A DNA stretch of 64,000 nucleotides, from assembly GCF_036227225.1 (NCBI RefSeq), contig NZ_CP109444.1:3267501-3331500 (forward strand). The letters are read 5' to 3'. Numbering within the stretch: position 1 is the stretch's first letter; the number at the start of each line of letters is the position of its first letter. This stretch comes from Streptomyces sp. NBC_01478 (GTDB lineage: Bacteria; Actinomycetota; Actinomycetes; Streptomycetales; Streptomycetaceae). The notes under the pieces are model-generated. The model ran no database searches and was not told the origin of the DNA. It saw only the letters and a program-made list of their open reading frames with translations. Below, one piece after another: positions 1-7,811 of the stretch. The position numbers were made by a program, and so were the translations under genes.

Positions 1-320
1 TGCGAGAACGCGGTGAGCATCAGTACCGGCGCGATGCCCTCCTCGGCGATCTTCTCGGCGGCGGAGATGCCGTCCAGCTTGGGCATCTTCACGTCGAGGA
101 TCACCAGGTCGGGCTTGTGCTCACGGGCCAGCTCGACGGCCTGCTCACCATCACCGGCCTCACCGACGACGGTGTACCCCTCCTCCTCCAGCATCTCTTT
201 GAGATCGAGCCGGATCAGGGCCTCGTCCTCGGCGATGACGACACGGGTCGTCAGCGGAGGCACGTGCGACTTGTCGTCGTCGGGCGCGTCTACGGGCTGG
301 GGCGACTCGGGGGCGGTCAC
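1..320 (-). CDS. pdtaR: ANTAR-type response regulator, PdtaR-like (3' part cut off by window edge)
   Basis: Only the N-terminal ~106 residues are in the window; the rest, including any C-terminal ANTAR RNA-binding domain, lies to the left. The visible part is a receiver domain: an acidic pocket (VVIAEDEALIRLDL), the phosphoacceptor Asp in the strand ending LVILDVKMPKLDG, and the conserved Thr in LMLTAF. Before it is a Pro/Asp-rich N-terminal extension of ~25 residues. GTG at 320 is chosen because an AGGAG-like ribosome site lies just upstream and no coding-like sequence precedes it. The receiver resembles Mycobacterium PdtaR, a transcription antiterminator controlled by the kinase PdtaS; that assignment rests on the receiver sequence and on its place next to a tRNA and pyk, so the output domain is inferred. 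Fair to good confidence. Confidence 0.8.
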   Translation of the reverse strand, partial: MTAPESPQPVDAPDDDKSHVPPLTTRVVIAEDEALIRLDLKEMLEEEGYTVVGEAGDGEQAVELAREHKPDLVILDVKMPKLDGISAAEKIAEEGIAPVLMLTAFS

Positions 321-419
321 GGGGGCTCCTCGTTCAGGGCGGGGTGCTGCTCCCAAGAGCGTACCTAGCTGCGGTAAGGTAGTCGGGCAGCGGGTCGAGG
401 TAAACCTTCGATTCGTTAG

Positions 420-494
420 GCCCCGGTAGCCCAATCGGTAGCAGGCAGTGCTCTCAAACAGCATCCAGTGTGGGTTCGAGTCCCACCCGGGGCA
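420..494 (+). tRNA. tRNA with CAA anticodon (Leu by decoding), class I shape
   Basis: Cloverleaf read by eye: 7-bp acceptor stem GCCCCGG/CCGGGGC with discriminator A494; U8-A9; a 3-bp D stem (GCC/GGC) with the GG pair in the loop; a 5-bp anticodon stem GTGCT/AGCAT with one G-U closing pair; loop CTCAAAC giving anticodon CAA; a variable region of only 5 nt (CCAGT); T stem GTGGG/CCCAC with loop TTCGAGT. CAA reads the leucine codon UUG. Leucine tRNAs normally have a long class II variable arm, which this one lacks, so its charging identity is uncertain. The CCA end is not encoded (the gene is followed by CTT). A strong terminator follows at 524-561. Confidence 0.9.
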
Positions 495-523
495 CTTTTC
501 CTTCGTTTCGAAGGAGAGATCAT

Positions 524-561
524 AAAAGCGGAGGTCCACGTTCGCGTGGACCTCCGCTTTT
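524..561. terminator. Perfect 17-bp hairpin terminator with UUCG loop
   Basis: Arms 524-540 and 545-561 are exact reverse complements and enclose a TTCG tetraloop; one arm begins AAAA and the other ends TTTT, so the structure reads as an intrinsic terminator on both strands. It probably ends the tRNA transcript. Confidence 0.85.
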
Positions 562-911
562 TGCTGCGTGTCGCGGTGATCAGTAACACAGAGTGGCTGC
601 ATGGAACGGCGCAGCCCTTCGATTCGCTGAAGACGCCATGCGCAAGGTGATGCCGCTCCCCAGCATCAGCCGGCGCCACAGGGCTGATTGCACGGACGCC
701 TTCGACAAACTCGACATCGAATGGGCGCACTGCACCCGGAACGGCAACCCGTACAACATCTCCGTCGCCCGCAAAGCGTCAGTCGCCCTCATGGATACCG
801 GCGTAGGCCCCAAAAACCGACCCCGCCGCATGACGCGTCACAATCCACAATGCACAGGGCTGAAATCCGCCGTGTCGAAAGCCCGCGAATTCATCTGCGG
901 GGCGATACGCG
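562..911. other. Gene-poor 350-bp stretch with a possible gene remnant
   Basis: This stretch between the tRNA terminator and the 3' end of pyk holds no convincing complete gene. A plus-strand frame open from GTG 593 shows coding-like GC3 between about 640 and 800 and reads, in part, TRNGNPYNISVARKASVALM. It has no good ribosome site and runs on into the pyk tail out of any sensible domain. I do not recognise the family. It may be a decayed fragment of an element once inserted beside the tRNA, or chance. Confidence 0.35.
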
Positions 912-2348
912 CTACTTGGGGCTGTCGTCCTCGCCGACGTGGTGGACGCGGACGAGGTTTGTCGAGCCGGCGACTCCGGGGGGTGAGCCCGCCGTGATGA
1001 CGACGATGTCGCCCTTTTGGCAGCGGCCGTATGTGAGGAGGAGTTCGTCGACCTGGTCGACCATGGCGTCGGTGGAGTCGACATGGGGGCCGAGGATGGT
1101 CTCCACGCCCCAGGTGAGGGTGAGTTGGGCGCGGGTGGCGGGGTCGGGGGTGAAGGCCATCACGGGGATGGGGGACCTGTAGCGGGACAACCTGCGTACG
1201 GTGTCGCCGGATTGGGTGAAGGCCACCAGGAACTTCGCGCCGAGGAAGTCGCCCATCTCGGCGGCGGCCCGGGCCACCGCGCCGCCCTGGGTGCGGGGCT
1301 TGTTGCGTTCGGTGAGTGGGGGCAGGCCCTTGGCGAGGATGTCCTCCTCGGCGGCTTCGACGATGCGGGCCATGGTGATGACGGTGGCGATGGGGTAGTT
1401 GCCGACGCTGGTCTCGCCGGAGAGCATCACCGCGTCCGTGCCGTCGATGACGGCGTTCGCCACGTCGCTGGCCTCCGCGCGGGTCGGGCGGGAGTTCTCG
1501 ATCATCGAGTCGAGCATCTGGGTGGCGACGATGACCGGTTTGGCGTTGCGCTTGGCCAGTTTGATCGCGCGCTTCTGGACGATCGGGACCTGTTCGAGGG
1601 GCATTTCGACGCCGAGGTCGCCGCGGGCGACCATGATGCCGTCGAAGGCGGCCACGATGTCGTCGATGGCCTCGACCGCCTGGGGCTTCTCCACCTTGGC
1701 GATGACGGGGAGGCGGTGGCCCTCCTCGTCCATGATGCGGTGGACCTCGTCGATGTCCTTGCCGCTGCGGACGAAGGAGAGGGCGATGACGTCGAAGCCG
1801 GAGCGCAGGGCCCAGCGGAGGTCGTCCTCGTCCTTGTCGGAGAGGGCGGGGACGGAGACGGCGACGCCGGGGAGGTTGAGGCCCTTGTGGTCGGAGACCA
1901 TGCCGCCTTCGACGACCTTGGTGTGGACGCGGGGGCCGTCGACGGAGGTGACTTCGAGGCAGACCTTGCCGTCGTCGACGAGGACGCGCTCGCCGGGAGT
2001 GACGTCCGCGGCGAGGCCGGCGTAGGTCGTGCCGCAGGACTGGCGGTCGCCTTCCGCGCCTTCTTCGACGGTGATGGTGAAGGTGTCTCCGCGTTCAAGG
2101 AGTACGGGACCTTCGGTGAATCGGCCGAGTCGGATCTTCGGGCCTTGAAGGTCGGCGAGCATTCCGACGCTGCGGCCGGTCTCCTCGGAGGCCTTTCGCA
2201 CGCGCTGGAAGCGCTCCTCGTGCTCGGCGTGGGTGCCGTGGCTGAGGTTGAAGCGGGCTACGTCCATTCCGGCCTCGACCAGGGCTTTGATCTGGTCGTA
2301 CGAGTCGGTGGCGGGGCCCAACGTACAGACGATTTTTGCTCGGCGCAT
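912..2348 (-). CDS. pyk: Pyruvate kinase
   Basis: Converts phosphoenolpyruvate and ADP to pyruvate and ATP in the last step of glycolysis; cytoplasmic. The 478-aa length is normal for a bacterial enzyme. Visible signatures are R32/N34/S36 in RFNLSHG, the catalytic lysine K218 in VIAKVEK, the Mg/ligand loop MVARGDLG (239-246), T276 in ATQMLDSM, and GTDAVMLSGETS (303-314). The C-terminal domain from about 355 is complete. Start ATG 2348 gives the usual MRRAKIVCTLGP amino end. The gene is monocistronic in appearance: the 145 bp upstream to the SIMPL gene is relatively A/T-rich and should hold its promoter, but I cannot assign -35/-10 boxes with confidence. Streptomyces usually carry two pyk genes; this is one of them. 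Confidence 0.97.
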   Translation of the reverse strand: MRRAKIVCTLGPATDSYDQIKALVEAGMDVARFNLSHGTHAEHEERFQRVRKASEETGRSVGMLADLQGPKIRLGRFTEGPVLLERGDTFTITVEEGAEGDRQSCGTTYAGLAADVTPGERVLVDDGKVCLEVTSVDGPRVHTKVVEGGMVSDHKGLNLPGVAVSVPALSDKDEDDLRWALRSGFDVIALSFVRSGKDIDEVHRIMDEEGHRLPVIAKVEKPQAVEAIDDIVAAFDGIMVARGDLGVEMPLEQVPIVQKRAIKLAKRNAKPVIVATQMLDSMIENSRPTRAEASDVANAVIDGTDAVMLSGETSVGNYPIATVITMARIVEAAEEDILAKGLPPLTERNKPRTQGGAVARAAAEMGDFLGAKFLVAFTQSGDTVRRLSRYRSPIPVMAFTPDPATRAQLTLTWGVETILGPHVDSTDAMVDQVDELLLTYGRCQKGDIVVITAGSPPGVAGSTNLVRVHHVGEDDSPK

Positions 2349-2493
2349 GGTTTGAGCCTAGACCTTACCGATGGGTAGGGAATTGGCCGTGCATGACTAC
2401 TCAACAACCTTTGGGTGAAGGCTTATTGACAAGGCTTGAATGTGCGGCGGGGTGCTCCAATGAGCGTGGGAATGGTCGAATTAAAGGCCCGGC

Positions 2494-3216
2494 TCATAGG
2501 CGCGGGGGTGCCATCGTGAAGCGTGCGTTGACCTGGGCGTAGACGTGCTGCCGTTCGGGTTCGAGGTCGAGGGGCGCGGCGGCGGTGTCCTCGCCTCCTC
2601 CGCGGGCGAAGGCCATGGAGCGCATCCGGCCGCCCGGGGCTGCCGCGTAGGCCTGGGCGTTCTCGGCGCCGATGTCGGCCAGTTCCACCAGCGCGGCCAG
2701 GGTCGTACCCAGCGCTTCGGCGTATTCGCGGGCGCGTTGGACGGCTTCGTGCACGGCTTGCTGACGGGCCTGGCGGTGGACGGGCGAGTCGGGGCGCAGG
2801 GCCCACCAGGGGCCGTCGACGCGGGTGAGGTCGAGGTCGGCGAGGCGGGTGGTGAGTTCGCCGAGGGTGGTGAAGTCGGAGAGTTCCGCGGTCACGTTGA
2901 CTCTGCCGTGGTAGCGGTGGACGCGTTCGCCGCGGCCGTGTTTGGTGAGTTCGGGGGTGATGGAGAAGCCGCCGGTCTCCAGGCGTTCGACGGCGTCGCC
3001 GTAGCTTTTGACCAGGTCGAGGACGGTGGCGTTGCGGCGGGTGAGGTCGTCGAGGGCGGTGCGGCGGTCGGTGCCGCGGGCGGCGACGGTGATGCCGATG
3101 CGGGCGATCTCGGGGTCGACTTCGAGGCGGGCCTCGCCGCGGACGGCGATGCGGGGGGCGTCGGGGGTGCCGTAGGGGACGGGGGGTCGGGGGTCGTCCG
3201 GGGTGGGGGCGGTCAT
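2494..3216 (-). CDS. SIMPL (DUF541) domain protein
   Basis: A 240-aa protein of the SIMPL/DUF541 family, whose exact role is unknown; family members are often envelope-associated. Family features are the early strand RIAVRGEARLEVDPEIARIGITVAARG, the central alternating strand/helix pattern, and the conserved segment with RARREYAEALG-like spacing (here QRAREYAEALGTTL). No signal peptide or transmembrane segment is visible, so this copy looks cytoplasmic. ATG 3216 is preferred over an upstream in-frame GTG at 3225 because MTAPTPDD is preceded by a GAGTGG-like site. It lies upstream of pyk on the same strand but with a 145-bp gap, so co-transcription is doubtful. Confidence 0.85.
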   Translation of the reverse strand: MTAPTPDDPRPPVPYGTPDAPRIAVRGEARLEVDPEIARIGITVAARGTDRRTALDDLTRRNATVLDLVKSYGDAVERLETGGFSITPELTKHGRGERVHRYHGRVNVTAELSDFTTLGELTTRLADLDLTRVDGPWWALRPDSPVHRQARQQAVHEAVQRAREYAEALGTTLAALVELADIGAENAQAYAAAPGGRMRSMAFARGGGEDTAAAPLDLEPERQHVYAQVNARFTMAPPRL

Positions 3217-3343
3217 ACGTCCCACTCTGTCAGTTGTGGCGCCTGGTGGTCATCAGATCGAAACCTGCGGGACCTGTCGCGGCCAGTAAGAAGCGAGTAA
3301 GAATCTACGCGCGTCGTTGACCGTTTCCCGAGGAGAGCCAGAC

Positions 3344-5149
3344 ATGCCCTTGAACCGCCGGAAGTTCCTGAAGAAGTCCGCCGTGACGGGTGCGGGGGTC
3401 GCGCTGGCCGGTGCGGCGGCGGCTCCGGCGGCGCAGGCCGCGGAGAAGAAGAAGCCGGGCAAGCAGCCGAAGCGGTACTCGCTGACCGTGCTGGGCACGA
3501 CCGACCTGCACGGGCATGTCTTCAACTGGGACTACTTCAAGGACGCGGAGTACGCGGACGCCAAGGGCAACGCGATGGGTCTGGCGCGGGTGTCGACCCT
3601 GGTGAACCAGATCCGTCAGGAGAAGGGCCGGCGCAACACGCTGCTGCTGGACGCGGGCGACACGATCCAGGGCACCCCGCTGACGTACTACTTCGCGAAG
3701 GTGGACCCGATCACCGCCAAGGGCGGTCCTGTGCACCCGATGGCGCAGGCGATGAACGCGATCGGGTACGACGCGGCGGCGCTGGGCAACCACGAGTTCA
3801 ACTACGGCATCGAGACGCTGCGGAAGTTCGAGGACCAGTGCCGTTTCCCGCTCCTCGGCGCGAACGCGCTGGACGCGAAGACGCTGAAGCCGGCGTTCCC
3901 GCCGTACTTCATCAAGAAGTTCCAGGTGCCGGGCGCGCCGCCGGTGAAGGTGGCGGTGCTGGGGCTGACGAACCCGGGGATCGCGATCTGGGACAAGGCG
4001 TATGTGCAGGGGAAGTTGACGTTCCCGGGCCTTGAGGAGCAGGCGGCGAAGTGGGTGCCGAAGCTGCGGTCGATGGGGGCGGACGTCGTCGTCGTGTCGG
4101 CGCATTCGGGGTCGTCGGGGACCTCGTCGTACGGTGACCAGCTGCCGTACGTGGAGAACTCGGCGGCGCTCGTCGCGCAGCAGGTGCCCGGGATCGACGC
4201 GATCCTCGTCGGCCACGCGCACGTGGAGATCCCGGAGTTGAAGGTCACGAACACGGCGACGGGGAAGACGGTCGTGCTGTCCGAACCGCTGTGCTACGCC
4301 GAGCGGTTGAGCGTGTTCGACTTCGAGTTGGTCTTCGAGAAGGGCCGTTGGACCGTCGAGTCGGTGGCGGCCTCGCTGCGGGACGCGAAGACGGTCGCGG
4401 ACGATCCGAAGATCACGCGGTTGCTGAAGGACGAGCACGCGCTGGTCGTCGAGTACGTCAACCAGGTCGTCGGTACGGCGACGGCGACGCTGACGACGGT
4501 CGACGCGCGGTACAAGGACGCCCCGATCATCGACCTGATCACCAAGGTCCAGGAAGACGTGGTGAAGGCCGCGTTGGCGGGGACGTCGTACGCGTCGCTG
4601 CCGGTGATCGCGCAGGCGTCGCCGTTCTCGCGGACGTCGGAGATCCCGGCGGGCGAGGTGACGATCCGGGATCTGTCGGGTCTGTACGTGTACGACAACA
4701 CGCTCGTCGCGAAGCTGCTGACGGGTGCTCAGGTGCGGGCGTATCTGGAGTACTCGGCGGAGTACTTCGTGCAGACGGCGGCGGACGCGGTCGTCGACAC
4801 GGAGAAGCTGACGAACGCGAACGGCCGTCCGGACTACAACTACGACTACGTGTCCGGGTTCTCGTACGACATCGACATCGCGCAGGCGGCCGGTTCGCGG
4901 ATCAAGAACCTGACGTACAACGGTGCCGCGCTGGACGACACGCAGCAGTTCGTGCTGGCGGTGAACAACTACCGGGCGAACGGCGGCGGTGCGTTCCCGC
5001 ATGTCGCGTCGGCGACCGAGGTGTGGGCGGAGTCGACGGAGATCCGGACGCGGATCGCGGAGTGGGTGACCGCGAAGGGTGTGCTGGATCCGGCGGACTT
5101 CGCCTCGGTGGACTGGAAGTTGACGCGGAACGGGACGCCGTTGTTCTAG
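3344..5149 (+). CDS. Tat-exported 5'-nucleotidase / UDP-sugar hydrolase family metallophosphoesterase
   Basis: A 601-aa secreted enzyme expected to hydrolyse nucleotides outside the membrane to nucleoside and phosphate. The N-terminus has a twin-arginine signal, NRRKFLKKSAVTGAG at residues 4-18, then an Ala-rich stretch and an AQA cleavage-like site near 30-32. The metallophosphatase domain follows with TTDLHGH (52-58), LLLDAGDTIQG, ALGNHEFNYG, VVVSAHSG and ILVGHAH, and the C-terminal 5'-nucleotidase domain runs from about 380 to the end. ATG 3344 is chosen over an upstream in-frame start at 3317 because it follows AGGAGAG at 3331-3337 and gives a proper Tat signal. It converges on the GDSL esterase; the two stop codons share the CTAG at 5146-5149. 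Confidence 0.93.
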   Translation: MPLNRRKFLKKSAVTGAGVALAGAAAAPAAQAAEKKKPGKQPKRYSLTVLGTTDLHGHVFNWDYFKDAEYADAKGNAMGLARVSTLVNQIRQEKGRRNTLLLDAGDTIQGTPLTYYFAKVDPITAKGGPVHPMAQAMNAIGYDAAALGNHEFNYGIETLRKFEDQCRFPLLGANALDAKTLKPAFPPYFIKKFQVPGAPPVKVAVLGLTNPGIAIWDKAYVQGKLTFPGLEEQAAKWVPKLRSMGADVVVVSAHSGSSGTSSYGDQLPYVENSAALVAQQVPGIDAILVGHAHVEIPELKVTNTATGKTVVLSEPLCYAERLSVFDFELVFEKGRWTVESVAASLRDAKTVADDPKITRLLKDEHALVVEYVNQVVGTATATLTTVDARYKDAPIIDLITKVQEDVVKAALAGTSYASLPVIAQASPFSRTSEIPAGEVTIRDLSGLYVYDNTLVAKLLTGAQVRAYLEYSAEYFVQTAADAVVDTEKLTNANGRPDYNYDYVSGFSYDIDIAQAAGSRIKNLTYNGAALDDTQQFVLAVNNYRANGGGAFPHVASATEVWAESTEIRTRIAEWVTAKGVLDPADFASVDWKLTRNGTPLF

Positions 5150-6297
5150 AGCTTGAACAGGGTTGCGTCGACGGCGTCGGCGATGGCTTTCGCGCCGGCG
5201 TCGTTGACGTGGAGGCCGTCGCCGGCGTTGAACTCGGCCCGGATGCGGGTGGGTCGGGCCGGGTCGGCGACGGCGGCGGCGATGTCCACGACGGCGTCGA
5301 AGGGCTGGTCCGGGCCGAGCAGCCAGTCGTTGACGCGGCGGCGGGTGGCCTGGCCCTGCGGGGTGTCGACGCCGTCGTAGATGGTGCCTTCGTACGGTCC
5401 GAGGGTGCCGCCGATGGCGATGAGTCCGGCGGCGTGGAGGCGGTCGGCGAGGGCGGTGAGGCCCGCGATGAGGTCCTCGGCGGTCGGGGCGCCGGTCGGG
5501 GGTTCGGGGAAGGACTGGGCGCCGGGCAGGCCGATGTCGTTGAGGCCGGCGTGGATCAGGACGTGGCTGACGCCGGGCACGTCGAGGACGTCGTGTTCGA
5601 GTCGGGCCAGGAGGTGTTCGCCGGCCTCGTCGGTGAGGAGCCGGTTGCCGGAGATGCCCTGGTTGACGATCCAGCCGCGGGTGAGGCGGCGGCTGAGCTG
5701 TGCGGGGAAGCTGTTGTCGGCGCCGGGGGTGGTGGCCGCGCCCTCGACCCATGAGTCCCCGAGGGCGACGGCGATGCGGGTGTCGGCGGGCGCGAGGACG
5801 TCGACACCGGCGAGGAGGTGACCGGTCGTCAATTCTTCGGTGTCGTCGAGGACTTCGGCGGAGAGCTGGTTGCCGGGGACGATGTGTCCGATGTCGTGGG
5901 CGACGGCGGAGTAGGTGGTCGGTCCGGTGTCGCCCGGCAGATAGAGGCTGAGGACGAGTTCCTCGCCCGCGTGCACGGGCCGCTCGACGGGGTCGCTGAG
6001 GAGTTCTTCGCCGACGGGGATCACGGCGGTCGGGGCGCCGGAGAAGGTCAGCGGGGTGTCGGTGACGGGGTCGATGCCGCTGCCCCGGGTGCGGGTGGCG
6101 AGGTGGGCGCCGCCGATGTCCAGGGGCTCCTTGCCGTAGCGGTTGCTGAGCCTGACGCGGAGTGCGTCACCTCCTCCGGCCAGGCGCAGGGACTGCCGTA
6201 CGGTCTGGTCGGTGAAGCCGCGGGGTTCGAAGAGGTGGAAGTCCTCGTGGGGGCTGAGGACGGCGGAGCGGTGGGCTGCGATCCACGTCGTTGTCAT
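5146..6297 (-). CDS. SGNH/GDSL-type esterase/lipase
   Basis: A 383-aa hydrolase of the SGNH superfamily acting on ester bonds; the natural substrate is unknown. The first ~150 residues form a beta-rich accessory domain; the catalytic domain starts near 165 with block I GDSWVEG (180-186, nucleophile S182), oxyanion Gly in QGISGNRL, block III GLNDIG (251-256) and block V DGLHVND (D360/H363). No signal peptide is evident, which is unusual because many Streptomyces relatives are secreted. Start ATG 6297 (MTTTWIAAHRSA) is the only reasonable one. The neighbour on the left is the convergent nucleotidase, and 65 bp separate its start from the stop of the monooxygenase gene on the same strand. Confidence 0.9.
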   Translation of the reverse strand: MTTTWIAAHRSAVLSPHEDFHLFEPRGFTDQTVRQSLRLAGGGDALRVRLSNRYGKEPLDIGGAHLATRTRGSGIDPVTDTPLTFSGAPTAVIPVGEELLSDPVERPVHAGEELVLSLYLPGDTGPTTYSAVAHDIGHIVPGNQLSAEVLDDTEELTTGHLLAGVDVLAPADTRIAVALGDSWVEGAATTPGADNSFPAQLSRRLTRGWIVNQGISGNRLLTDEAGEHLLARLEHDVLDVPGVSHVLIHAGLNDIGLPGAQSFPEPPTGAPTAEDLIAGLTALADRLHAAGLIAIGGTLGPYEGTIYDGVDTPQGQATRRRVNDWLLGPDQPFDAVVDIAAAVADPARPTRIRAEFNAGDGLHVNDAGAKAIADAVDATLFKL

Positions 6298-6362
6298 GGC
6301 GGGCCCAACGCCTCCGCCTCCGGGCGTCTTCCTGCCCTTGCGCGTTTTTTACTCTCCGCTTT

Positions 6363-7811
6363 CTACCTTCCCTCGACGAGCGGGGTGAGGGTCCGGGCCT
6401 GGCGGGCCTGGGGGATCTGGGGCTGCGGGTCGAGACCGAAGGTGGTGAAGGCCGTTCGGCCGGGGAGGGGGTAAGGCTCCTTGCCCGTCAGGGAGTTGAG
6501 GATGGTGGCGCTGCGCCAGGCGGCGAGGCCGAGGTCGGGGGCGCCGACGCCGTGGGTGTGGACTTCGGCGTTCTGGACGTAGACCTGGCAGCCGGCGCCG
6601 GTGACGGAGGGGTCGAGGACGAGTCTGAACTGGTCGTCGACGCGCGGGCGTTCGGCGCTGTCGCGGCGCAGGTAGGGGTCGAGTCCGGCGAGGATGCGGC
6701 CGAGGGGGCGCTCGCGGTAGCCGGTGGCGAGGACGACGGCGTCGGTGGTGAGGCGGGAGCGGGTGTTCTGCTGGAGGTGTTCCAGGTGGAGCTCCACCTT
6801 GGTGGTCGCGATGCGGCCCGCGGTGCGGACGCGGACGCCGGGGGTGAGGACGGCGTCGGGCCAACCGCCGTGCAGGGTACGGCGGTAGAGCTCGTCGTGG
6901 ATGGCGGCGATGGTGCCGGCGTCGATGCCCTTGTGGAGTTGCCACTGCGAGCCGACGAGGCGGTCGCGGACGGGTTCGGCGAGGGCGTGGAAGTAGCGGG
7001 TGTAGTCGGGGGTGAAGTGCTCCAGGCCGAGCTTGGAGTACTCCATGGGGGCGAACGCCTCGCTACGGCCCAGCCAGTGGAGTTTCTCGTGTCCCGCGGG
7101 GCGGTTGCGGAGCAGGTCGAGGAAGACCTCGGCGCCGGTCTGGCCCGAGCCGATGACGGTGATGTGCTCGGCGGCGAGAAACGTTTCGCGGTGGGCGAGG
7201 TAGTCGGCGGCGTGGATGACGGGGACGCCGGGGGCTTCGACGAGCGGTCTGAGCGGGTCCGGGACGTAGGGGGCGGTGCCGACGCCGAGGACGATGTTCT
7301 TCGTGTACGTCCGGCCGAGGGCTTCGGCCTCTCCGTCGCTGTCGAGCTGGGTGAAGTCGACCTCGAAGACGTCGCGTTCGGGGTTGAAGCGGACGGCGTC
7401 GACCTGGTGGCCGAAGTGGAGTCCGGGGAGGCTGTCGGCGACCCAGCGGCAGTAGGCGTCGTACTCGGCGCGCTGGATGTGGAAGCGCTCGGCGAAGTAG
7501 AAGGGGAAGAGCCGGTCGCGGGCCTTGAGGTAGTTGAGGAAGGACCAGGGGCTGGCGGGATCGGCGAGGGTTACCAGGTCGGCCAGGAAGGGGACTTGGA
7601 CGGTGGCGCCGTCGATGAGCAGGCCGGGGTGCCAGTCGAAGCCGGGGCGCTGTTCGTAGAAGGCGGTGTCGAGTTCGGCGAGGGGGTGGGCGAGGGCGGC
7701 GAGCGAGAGGTTGAAGGGGCCGATGCCGATGCCGACCAGGTCGCGGGGTGGATCGGGTTCGTGGCGTGGGGGGTTGGGGGTCTGGGGGTGACCCGTCGGG
7801 GGGTGGCTCAT
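6363..7811 (-). CDS. Lysine/ornithine/cadaverine N-monooxygenase (DesB/IucD-like)
   Basis: A 482-aa FAD- and NADPH-dependent N-hydroxylase. The FAD-binding GIGIGPFNLSLAAL is at about 27-40, the family segment WHPGLLIDGATVQVPFLADL follows near 60, the NADPH-binding VIGSGQTGAEVFLDLL is central, and ATGYRERP lies near 350. These match siderophore hydroxylases such as DesB (cadaverine) and IucD (lysine). ATG 7811 overlaps the TGA of the decarboxylase gene upstream (7808-7810), so the two are translationally coupled and the product of the decarboxylase is the likely substrate. The long frame open upstream of ATG 7811 is an artefact of high GC. Substrate (cadaverine, putrescine or another diamine) cannot be told from the sequence. 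Confidence 0.92.
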   Translation of the reverse strand: MSHPPTGHPQTPNPPRHEPDPPRDLVGIGIGPFNLSLAALAHPLAELDTAFYEQRPGFDWHPGLLIDGATVQVPFLADLVTLADPASPWSFLNYLKARDRLFPFYFAERFHIQRAEYDAYCRWVADSLPGLHFGHQVDAVRFNPERDVFEVDFTQLDSDGEAEALGRTYTKNIVLGVGTAPYVPDPLRPLVEAPGVPVIHAADYLAHRETFLAAEHITVIGSGQTGAEVFLDLLRNRPAGHEKLHWLGRSEAFAPMEYSKLGLEHFTPDYTRYFHALAEPVRDRLVGSQWQLHKGIDAGTIAAIHDELYRRTLHGGWPDAVLTPGVRVRTAGRIATTKVELHLEHLQQNTRSRLTTDAVVLATGYRERPLGRILAGLDPYLRRDSAERPRVDDQFRLVLDPSVTGAGCQVYVQNAEVHTHGVGAPDLGLAAWRSATILNSLTGKEPYPLPGRTAFTTFGLDPQPQIPQARQARTLTPLVEGR

